DNA of 12,777 nt from Endomicrobiia bacterium (GTDB lineage Bacteria > Elusimicrobiota > Endomicrobiia > Endomicrobiales > Endomicrobiaceae). Made by a program: the position numbers and the translations under genes. The notes under the pieces were generated by a model. That model had not been told where the DNA came from and did no database searches. It saw only the letters and a program-made list of their open reading frames with translations. Shown piece after piece: positions 6,412 to 12,777 of this stretch (positions within the stretch are counted from its first letter, which is position 1; every line of letters begins with the position of its first letter). The stretch covers positions 1-12,777 of the forward strand of contig WQUP01000110.1 in NCBI GenBank assembly GCA_009782015.1. The letters are read 5' to 3'.

Positions 6412-6423
6412 ACTGAAAGTCAA
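6394..6423 (-). promoter_or_regulatory. Sigma70-type promoter of the nucleotidyltransferase-HEPN operon
   Basis: On the minus strand TTGACT (6423-6418) is the -35 box and TATAAT (6399-6394) a consensus -10 box, separated by 18 bp. Transcription should start near 6387, leaving a leader of about 29 nt before the ATG at 6358. This is the best promoter match in the window. Confidence 0.8.
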
Positions 6424-6460
6424 ATGAACCTCCGCGCAGCAAGACTGCACGGTATCAGTT

Positions 6461-6567
6461 GTCATGCCGACAAAAGTCGGCATCCATTTTTAAACTTGGA
6501 TAGCCTGTCCCGTAGTGTTTTAATACGGGAACGGCTAAGCGGTTACCCGCGGCAAGTCTGCGGGGTA
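6461..6567. repeat. Palindromic element C, intergenic, one end decayed
   Basis: This multi-hairpin stretch lies between the giant gene's stop and the antitoxin promoter. It holds ATGCCGAC-AAAA-GTCGGCAT (6464-6483, perfect 8-bp stem), ATCCA / TGGAT (6482-6486 / 6497-6501), TAGCC-TCCCGTA / TACGGGA-GGCTA (6501-6514 / 6524-6537, 12 pairs with one internal loop), and TACCCGC / GCGGGGTA (6544-6550 / 6560-6567, one bulge). The left end GTCAT matches the other elements, but the expected right end ATGAC is missing, so it looks degenerate or composite. It is closest to element E. It may mark the 3' end of the giant transcript, although no U-tract follows. Confidence 0.65.
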
Positions 6568-6593
6568 GATTTCAAATAATTAAAACCGGGTTT

Positions 6594-9500
6594 TTAAGCG
6601 GCGGAAAGGATTTTCTGGATGCGCAGGATGTTTGTATCCGCGTAGGGATCTGACGGCATTGTTATAATTTCTTCTTTCCAAGCAGACGGCAATAATTGCG
6701 CAACTTCAAGAAGCGTCTTTTGATAGCTTGCATCGTCAGACGGGTTTTGACGCAGTTCTTTCATTATTTCGTTTGCAAGCCGCTGATCATTTTGCGCAAC
6801 GGCATAACGCATCAAATCCGGCCAATCTTTATTTGTCAATTGCGTTTTGCCGGAAATAAACATGGTTATTAACTCTTGCGCCTGCGCTTCCGGGATGACT
6901 TGTTCAGGCTCTGTCGATTTGCCAACATTTGCCTTTGCGGTATTTGCTCTTGCCTGCACTACTTTATATTTTTTGTTTGCGTTAAAACCGAACTCTATAT
7001 CCGGGTCGAAGTTAAATTTTTTCCTTATTTTTAGTATTGCTCTTACGATTTCTCTTATTTCGATTATTTCTCCCGTTTCTTCATCTTCTTTGCTGAATAT
7101 TCTTATTTTTCGGCCTTCAGCCGCTTTTACCAATTCGCTTGTTCCGTATTCATTTGTTATTATTTTCCATTCTTTATCTTCCGGCTCGTAGTCAAGTATT
7201 TCAAATGCGCCTTTTTCAAAGTCCGTTATCCTGACCTTTATTTCATCGGACGCCACCTTATTTCCTACTATCCCCTCGCAATCCCCGTATGCCGCATTTA
7301 TCGTGAGAATATCGCCGTCAAGTATTGCCACGCCGCTTTTTTCAAAATCTTCCCAATCTTGTATTGCCATCGCGGGATATACAATTGTGCCGCTGTTTAT
7401 CATATATTCTATGGCGCGGTCTGAATAAAACGCTTCCAATATTTCCGGAATAGCTTTTGGAGCTTGTTCTCTTTTTACTTTTTTCTTTGTTTCTCCCATG
7501 CCTGCAAACGGATGAGTTTGGTCATCTTCCCCTTCTCCTGCAGAACGAAATGCCGCTGCTTTGATGTTTAGTTTTTTCATCATTTTTATTACTGCATCCG
7601 TCAATTTTTTTGCCTGTTTTTCTTTGCCTTGCGCTTCTCTTATCAACTCTTTTATTGCGTTTCGGCGCGGTTCTATGCGGCTTTTCTTTTCCTCAAAACT
7701 CAAACTGCCGTCGGCTATTATACTGCTTATCTCCTGCTCCAATCTGTCAAATTCTAATCCTTTGCTGCCGACATAATATCTTACCGCGTTCTTGTCTAAT
7801 ACCAGTCCGTCGGGAATTATATTTTCGTCTTTAAACACTTCTTGCCGCATTACCGCCAGATTCCAGCCTTTGTTTCCGTTTTTTTCTTTGTCTGAGAGTT
7901 TTAAATCTTTGAAAGTTTTTATTATTTCTGCAATGCTTAATTCGTTTAGCGGGGTCTTTACTTTGTCATTCTGCGCAATAGTCGCAGAATCTATGGAATT
8001 AACTTCCTTATTGTTTATAGATCCTGCGACTGCGGGGACAATGTCCCCTTCGCGCAGGATGACAGATTGGGATGGAAGCACGGTTTTGGGGTCTAAAAAT
8101 TCTATCATTGAAAGTTTGCGGTTCATCGATACTTTATCGCCGGTTTTTAGTGTTATTTTTATGCCTTCCGCCGTCTGCGCCTGTATTCCGTTTATGTTTC
8201 TTATTTCCCCTGCAGGTTTAACCGACGAAATCTCTACCATATTATCTTTTTGCAAGACCGCTCTCTTTAACACCATTGACGGTTTTTCGCGGTTTCTTGT
8301 TTCTATAGCCGCATGGCTTGTATAACCGCCGCCTAAAGTCAGTACGGCTCCGATATGGTTTAATATCTCCATATCGTCGGGAGTGGTATATGGCACCGCC
8401 CAGATAAGTCTTTTTGCTCTTTGCGGATCGGTCTCTATTATTTTTTTAATTTTTGTTCTGTCTGCATCTACTATTATTTCCCCTGCAAATGTCTCGCTTG
8501 TTCCTTCCGAAGTTACTGAAGTTGCCGCAGTAAGATTTTTTGTTATATTTATTTCTTGTTTCAATGCGTTTATTAATGAATTTTGTTCGCTTTTGCTTAT
8601 TGTTTCGAGCTTTAAATTTTCATAACCTTCCTGCGTTAATCTTTCTATTAATTTTGCCGCGCTTATCGGCCTGCCGCGGTCGCTTGCAAGTCTGACTTTT
8701 GCCGCTTTTATTGTTTTTCTTTTGCTAACTACTGCTTTTACCGATAGATAATCCCCGTCCTCTAACTGAATATAGCCCGTTTGCAAAGTGTTTTGCCCGC
8801 CGAGTTTTGCGACTTCTTGAAACTTGAAGTATCTGGGGTTAATTATCTGGTTTATTATGCTGCCGGCTTCAAACATATTATTTCTGTTTTCGCCCTGCAA
8901 ATCACCGGCAATCTCGGCAATAACGTCATAGTTTTCATTCTTTTCCAATTGGCCGTTTTCATTTAATATAATTCTTCCTTCCGCATACGCCCTTTCCAAA
9001 GGCTCGTTGAAATATTTATCTATTACGGACTGCGGATTGTAATCATATTCTTTCTTTAAATCATCCTTGATTACTTCAAGTCCTAAGTTTTGCAATATAG
9101 TGTTTAATTTATTCTGAATTCTTTTTAACGGCGGATATGCGGATTTATAGTAATTAACAGCATTGCCATTAAATTCCGCCGCAAAAAAATTACGGACATA
9201 TAAATCCACATCCTTATTTGTATATGTTTTTCCGAATAAAAAATAAGGCTGGAAAGTTAAAGTTTTAAACAAACATATTGTTTGGGCTAATATATTTGCC
9301 AAATCCGCATCATTATTAAGTCCGGTGTCTTTATCAAGTTTTGCGTCTATTCCTAAAGTTTCTCCTTCGTATTTAACCGCGCTAAAGCCTAATTTTTCTA
9401 AAACTCTTTTCATATATTCCAATCTGAATCTTTCATCGGTGCCCTTATCGCCTTCATAAAAAGATACCGATATTCCTCTGCCGCTTTGGCTAAAATCCGC

Positions 9501-12500
9501 TTTTAATGAAATTCTGCTGGTCGAAGTTCTTTCGTAGCTCCAAAACAACAGATTGTCTTTCAAAAGCATTTTGTTTATATCGAATTCATAATCGGCTGCC
9601 ATCAGCGTTCTAAACATTTTCATTATTTCGGAATTTATTTTCCCGTCTTTTGATAAATTGATTATTTTTATTTCTTTCGGGCGCGTATTTATCCCCAAAT
9701 TGGAAAAATAGGCGTTCGCGTCTTTTCCTTCGTCTCCCAAGCCGTATAGATAACTATTTAAAATCCCGACAAACTCTTTTACCGCATCTTCATGCGAACC
9801 GTTAAACAACCATTCGTTCAGCAGTTTTCTTATTTTTTGCCAATTGTCCTTGCGTATATCTTCCTTAATGCCGTTTTTAAATGTTTTATACTCCCTTTGC
9901 CATTTTTTCGCGGCAGCGGGTGCAAATAACGACATTATTTCTATCATCCGCTCAAAGTAACCGAGCGCCGTATTTAAACTTTGTTTGTCGCTGACCGTAT
10001 TTACAAAGTTCACGGATTTTTCATTATAATCTAAAAAAGAGATTTCGCCGGTTTCGCTCGGGGAAAATAAATCAATAATTTCAACGATGTTGCGCATTTC
10101 GGGCGAGGAAACGTCTATGTAGGAAGATCCGGCGAAAAGATATTTTTCTTTTTTTTCTGCCGGCGCAAACAATGCCGTCTGATGCAGCTTAGACGCTAAA
10201 GGTGTTAATGAAAATTCTTTCCGGTAGCCCGCTTCTTTCAAAAACATCCCCGGAACGTATTTTGGATATTGTATTTTAACTTCGTGGGATTTTAATTTTC
10301 TCGCAAAATCTAAAACTTCTTTATAATGTTCCGGGCCGGCTAAAGGAACAAGTTTTATTATCAGTTCTATTGCTTCAATGGTAATTCCTTCTAAGTCGAA
10401 TTTTTCTAAGAACATTTTTTGAAACAATTTATTTTCTTTATATCGAGCGGCGGTTTCTTTAAATTTCTCAGGATCAATTTTATTATTTTTGGCAAAACTA
10501 GCTGCTGAAGACGTAATGTGGTTATTTAACTCGGGCAGCTCAGACATAAGAATTCCTACATTTTCTATCCCTTCGGCAGTAACTTCGGCTCTATTCTCAA
10601 GAAGATTGTAAAACCACGGCGTATTTTGATATTTGGCAATTATCTTTTTAAATTTTTCAGGGTCTATTTCATTACCCAACGCAAAAGAGTAAAACTTTTC
10701 TACGTCAAAATCAACGCCAAGATATGATTCAATGGTATCAAGATTTCTTATTCCGTCAGCCGTAATTAAAGGTATCCGGTATTTTCCTGAAAAAAGCTCA
10801 TCTTCAAACCATTTTTTGCCTTTGAAATCTTTTATTATCTTTTTAAGCTGCCCGGGAGAAATTCTACTGTAACGCCCGAAGTCAACTAAATTAGGCGTAG
10901 TTTTAACGCCTAATTTAGATATAAGTATTCCGATATTTTCTAATCCTTCGGCGCTAAGTTCGTATATACGGTATTTGCCGGAAAAAATTTCCCTAAACTC
11001 GGGGTATTTTTTATATTCATTGACTATGCGTTTAAATTCTTTCGGAATAATTTTATTATTCTTTCCAAAACGATGATACAACTCAACCGAATAATCAAGT
11101 TTTAGAGTTGACGCCGCATAACATATATTTTCTAAGCTGTCGGCGGTAAGCGCGGAAAGACTATTATTACCCGAAAAAATTTGCTGGAACATTTTTTTGC
11201 TGTTTTTATATCTTGCGGCTATATCTGCCAAATCCTGCACGGATATTTTGTAGTCTCTCCAATCACTGACCAAATCTATTTCTTTTATGCCGATATTTAA
11301 AGCGGTAAGCGTTGTGATGATATTTTCCAGCGCGTCCGTTGTAAGATGACTGATTATGTAAACATCCGTAGAAAACATATATTGGAATAATTCGTTTTTT
11401 TCATAATATCCGGCAAATAGTTTTTTAATTTTTTCAAGAGAGTTTTTTGGATTTATTACAAATCCCGTTAAGCCCGTAAGATCCCTGTTAAAATAAGACA
11501 TAATAAACGCGGTTTTTTCTATTGCTTCTTCACTGACGCCTTTTTCTGATTTAGAAAGAAGTTCGTAAAACCAAGGTTTATCCTGATACCGCGCGGCAAT
11601 TTTTTTAAATCTTTCATGGCGGATTATGTTATCTCCCGCAAACTTTGCAAACGCATCTACGCTGAAATCATCCCCCATGTAAGACGCGATAGTATCAATG
11701 TTTTTTATTGCGTCAGCCGTAAGATCTTTTCCGGCTTTCTTGATAAGCTCATAAAACCAAGGTTTGTTCCCGTATTGCGCGATTATTTCTTTAAATTTTT
11801 CATGCGGAATTTTGTTTCCCGCAAAACCTGCAAACGCGCCTAAGTTAAAATCATCGCCCAAATAAGATGAAATAGTATCGATATTTTTTACTCCTTCGGC
11901 CGATATTTCATAATCTTTGGAAGCAAAATCTTGAATCCATTTATATTTATTTATCAATCTTTTAAATACTCTTACGGGGATTTTGTTACTAGTAATAAAG
12001 CTGGCTAATTTATACGTAGTATTAACGTTAAAAGTATCTGCAAACGCAGATAGTTTTTCTATGCTTTCGGGTGTTAACTTAGAACGCCAGCTTATATCAT
12101 AATCACGTGAAAAAAGCTCTTGAAACCATGCTTTCTTTCCGAATTTTTTAACCATTTTTTGAAATTCTTTTGATTTGGCGACCCATGTTTTAATTAACTG
12201 CGCAGGAGAAAAATCCGGAAATTCATTATTTAACCGTGGTGCAAAATAATATACATTATCGGCTGTGGTTATTTCAAATCTGTTTTTCTCCGTGAACTTT
12301 ATGGAGATTTTTTCTTTATCTTCTTTATCTTTGTTATAGGCTTGCGCTGTTTGTAATATTATTTCTGAAAATTCTTTATCGCCAAATACTCCGCTTTTGT
12401 GAAGTTTTGCTATTTCCATAAACACGGTTTGTAATTCATTCGCATATCCTGTTTCAACAAGCAGCGCGAATGCGTTTATATTTGCTTCATCTGTCTGCGC

Positions 12501-12777
12501 TTTTTCTTGTTCGTTAAACTGTTTTATATATATTTTTTCCGCTGTTTTTACTTCCGTATTGATTTTTGGCGTCAATACCAATACGGATAATCCTTTGCTT
12601 ACAAGTATTTGTTTTAACTCTTCCGTATGGAACCCGCCGGTTACTGCAACGGAGACATTCTCTTTGTCATAGAACATAGCTTCAAGCTTGTCATTCCCGA
12701 ATGTTTTTGTCGGGAATCCATTTAAAGACAACGCGGATCCCCGATTACGACCTTCGGGGATGACAGGCTTGGGGGTG
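6594..12777 (-). CDS. Giant repeat protein with phosphohistidine and PPDK-like ATP-binding domains, 5' end beyond window
   Basis: At least 2,060 residues are visible and the frame is open at the right edge. The first start-like codon (TTG 12731; numbering below uses it as 1) lies inside element E and is not credible as the true start. Order: a short conserved segment VAVTGGFHT (29-36); about ten helical repeats of ~62 residues (about 174-812); a central region of unknown fold (to about 1395), including LDKDTGLNNDADLANILAQT; a PEP-utiliser swivelling domain with GGGYTSHAAI (putative phospho-His H1473); an element-derived linker (about 1556-1590); and a PPDK/PEP-synthase-type ATP-binding domain (about 1600-1935) with AFRSAGEGED (R1729), PFAGMGET, SGVAILDGD, YGDCEGIVGNKV and VVQARANT; then a ~110-residue tail. 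Having both domains but no PEP barrel, and His before ATP, recalls glucan water dikinases, so transfer of an ATP phosphate through His to an unknown acceptor is plausible. There is no visible signal peptide. Substrate unknown. Confidence 0.85.
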   Translation of the reverse strand, partial: TPKPVIPEGRNRGSALSLNGFPTKTFGNDKLEAMFYDKENVSVAVTGGFHTEELKQILVSKGLSVLVLTPKINTEVKTAEKIYIKQFNEQEKAQTDEANINAFALLVETGYANELQTVFMEIAKLHKSGVFGDKEFSEIILQTAQAYNKDKEDKEKISIKFTEKNRFEITTADNVYYFAPRLNNEFPDFSPAQLIKTWVAKSKEFQKMVKKFGKKAWFQELFSRDYDISWRSKLTPESIEKLSAFADTFNVNTTYKLASFITSNKIPVRVFKRLINKYKWIQDFASKDYEISAEGVKNIDTISSYLGDDFNLGAFAGFAGNKIPHEKFKEIIAQYGNKPWFYELIKKAGKDLTADAIKNIDTIASYMGDDFSVDAFAKFAGDNIIRHERFKKIAARYQDKPWFYELLSKSEKGVSEEAIEKTAFIMSYFNRDLTGLTGFVINPKNSLEKIKKLFAGYYEKNELFQYMFSTDVYIISHLTTDALENIITTLTALNIGIKEIDLVSDWRDYKISVQDLADIAARYKNSKKMFQQIFSGNNSLSALTADSLENICYAASTLKLDYSVELYHRFGKNNKIIPKEFKRIVNEYKKYPEFREIFSGKYRIYELSAEGLENIGILISKLGVKTTPNLVDFGRYSRISPGQLKKIIKDFKGKKWFEDELFSGKYRIPLITADGIRNLDTIESYLGVDFDVEKFYSFALGNEIDPEKFKKIIAKYQNTPWFYNLLENRAEVTAEGIENVGILMSELPELNNHITSSAASFAKNNKIDPEKFKETAARYKENKLFQKMFLEKFDLEGITIEAIELIIKLVPLAGPEHYKEVLDFARKLKSHEVKIQYPKYVPGMFLKEAGYRKEFSLTPLASKLHQTALFAPAEKKEKYLFAGSSYIDVSSPEMRNIVEIIDLFSPSETGEISFLDYNEKSVNFVNTVSDKQSLNTALGYFERMIEIMSLFAPAAAKKWQREYKTFKNGIKEDIRKDNWQKIRKLLNEWLFNGSHEDAVKEFVGILNSYLYGLGDEGKDANAYFSNLGINTRPKEIKIINLSKDGKINSEIMKMFRTLMAADYEFDINKMLLKDNLLFWSYERTSTSRISLKADFSQSGRGISVSFYEGDKGTDERFRLEYMKRVLEKLGFSAVKYEGETLGIDAKLDKDTGLNNDADLANILAQTICLFKTLTFQPYFLFGKTYTNKDVDLYVRNFFAAEFNGNAVNYYKSAYPPLKRIQNKLNTILQNLGLEVIKDDLKKEYDYNPQSVIDKYFNEPLERAYAEGRIILNENGQLEKNENYDVIAEIAGDLQGENRNNMFEAGSIINQIINPRYFKFQEVAKLGGQNTLQTGYIQLEDGDYLSVKAVVSKRKTIKAAKVRLASDRGRPISAAKLIERLTQEGYENLKLETISKSEQNSLINALKQEINITKNLTAATSVTSEGTSETFAGEIIVDADRTKIKKIIETDPQRAKRLIWAVPYTTPDDMEILNHIGAVLTLGGGYTSHAAIETRNREKPSMVLKRAVLQKDNMVEISSVKPAGEIRNINGIQAQTAEGIKITLKTGDKVSMNRKLSMIEFLDPKTVLPSQSVILREGDIVPAVAGSINNKEVNSIDSATIAQNDKVKTPLNELSIAEIIKTFKDLKLSDKEKNGNKGWNLAVMRQEVFKDENIIPDGLVLDKNAVRYYVGSKGLEFDRLEQEISSIIADGSLSFEEKKSRIEPRRNAIKELIREAQGKEKQAKKLTDAVIKMMKKLNIKAAAFRSAGEGEDDQTHPFAGMGETKKKVKREQAPKAIPEILEAFYSDRAIEYMINSGTIVYPAMAIQDWEDFEKSGVAILDGDILTINAAYGDCEGIVGNKVASDEIKVRITDFEKGAFEILDYEPEDKEWKIITNEYGTSELVKAAEGRKIRIFSKEDEETGEIIEIREIVRAILKIRKKFNFDPDIEFGFNANKKYKVVQARANTAKANVGKSTEPEQVIPEAQAQELITMFISGKTQLTNKDWPDLMRYAVAQNDQRLANEIMKELRQNPSDDASYQKTLLEVAQLLPSAWKEEIITMPSDPYADTNILRIQKILSAA
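7964..8064. repeat. Palindromic element D, in frame inside the giant gene (GTCATCCTG subfamily)
   Basis: The ~101-bp element is bounded by TGTCATTCTGCGCAA (7964-7978) and TTCGCGCAGGATGACA (8049-8064). The inner arms AGTCGCAGAATCTAT (7980-7994) and ATAGATCCTGCGACT (8017-8031) pair at 14 of 15 positions. The 15-bp palindrome GGGGACAATGTCCCC (8034-8048) sits between the inner and outer right arms. Translated in the gene's frame it gives about 34 residues (VILREGDIVPAVAG onwards) between the phosphohistidine and ATP-binding domains. End sequence, internal plan and the GGGGAC module all match element B. Confidence 0.85.
10300..12215 (-). repeat. About ten tandem ~62-residue protein repeats in the giant gene
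   Basis: Nine full copies and partial copies at both ends share the pattern LTaeaIeNIdtI-SyLg-Df-v--Fa-Fa--NkI-peKFKkIia-Y--kpWFyeLfS. Examples are LTADAIKNIDTIASYMGDDF followed by KFKKIAARYQDKPWFYELLS-type segments, and ITADGIRNLDTIESYLGVDF with KFKKIIAKYQNTPWFYNLLE. The spacing and alternating hydrophobic pattern suggest three helices per unit stacked into a solenoid, as in ARM/HEAT-like scaffolds, but I do not recognise a named family. Copies 2, 3 and 8 are the most alike, pointing to recent duplication. Confidence 0.85.
12684..12770. repeat. Palindromic element E, in frame near the visible 5' part of the giant gene (GTCATTCCCGA subfamily)
   Basis: Outer arms AAGCTTGTCAT (12684-12694) and ATGACAGGCTT (12760-12770) pair at 10 of 11 positions and enclose 87 bp, which is 29 codons. 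Inside are hairpins ATTCCCGA / TCGGGAAT (12693-12700 / 12710-12717) and ATCCCCGA / TCGGGGAT (12737-12744 / 12754-12761). The giant gene's frame runs through it without a stop and on to the window edge. The left half resembles element C (both continue ATCCATTT...AAA). Confidence 0.78.

Noticed and set aside
6582..6594. AAAACC/GGTTTT mini-hairpin at the giant gene's stop as an intrinsic terminator
   Set aside because: The stem is A/T-rich with almost no loop and is followed on the minus strand by AATTATTT rather than a solid U-tract; too weak to call.
7792..8325. 177-codon plus-strand open frame
   Set aside because: It lies antisense to the phosphohistidine and linker region of the giant gene, whose motifs are clear. 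Its translation has no recognisable motif and it crosses element D.
12684..12731. TTG at 12731 as the start of the giant gene
   Set aside because: It lies inside element E, has no ribosome-binding site, and the frame stays open upstream to the window edge, so the gene is treated as partial.

Overview
All five protein genes in this window are read from the minus strand, so transcription runs from the right edge towards the left. The organism is a bacterium with moderate G+C. The gene set (fused TIGR03960/TIGR03936-type radical SAM protein next to RNase G, a TPR/SGNH envelope protein, a giant PEP/pyruvate-binding-type protein) resembles what is seen in uncultured lineages such as Elusimicrobiota or Omnitrophota. 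That placement is a tentative inference, not a result.

Layout in transcription order. (1) 12777-6594: a giant gene, at least 2,060 codons and still open at the right edge. It encodes about ten copies of a ~62-residue repeat, a central region, then a phosphohistidine (swivelling) domain FOLLOWED by a PPDK/PEP-synthase-like ATP-binding domain, the order found in glucan water dikinases. (2) 6593-6359: an intergenic region with a decayed palindromic element and a strong sigma70-type promoter with two palindromic operators. (3) 6358-5350: a two-gene HEPN/MNT-type cassette, a winged-helix nucleotidyltransferase followed by a HEPN protein, overlapping by 35 bp. (4) 5349-5224: a palindromic element with cloverleaf-like folding potential and a possible leaderless promoter. 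(5) 5223-1: a coupled operon of radical SAM protein, secreted SGNH/TPR protein and RNase G, with 11 bp and 4 bp gene overlaps. The radical SAM/RNase G pairing is a known neighbourhood that in other bacteria leads into rplU-rpmA; here a signal-peptide protein sits between them. RNase G is cut by the left edge.

The most unusual feature is a set of five structured elements of roughly 85-105 bp. Four have ends reading GTCAT...ATGAC; the fifth has only the GTCAT end left. They fall into three sequence subfamilies. Two are intergenic, but three lie IN FRAME inside protein genes (radical SAM residues ~229-258; the giant protein's linker between its two catalytic domains; the giant protein near its visible N-terminus). 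A 15-bp palindromic module (GGGGAC-N3-GTCCCC) occurs inside two of the elements and also as a free tandem pair adding ten codons to the radical SAM gene. This resembles the Rickettsia palindromic elements (RPEs), which insert into coding sequence without breaking it, but these families would be different. No transposase is visible, so any mobilising enzyme must be encoded elsewhere.

No tRNA, rRNA, CRISPR array, insertion sequence or replication origin was seen.
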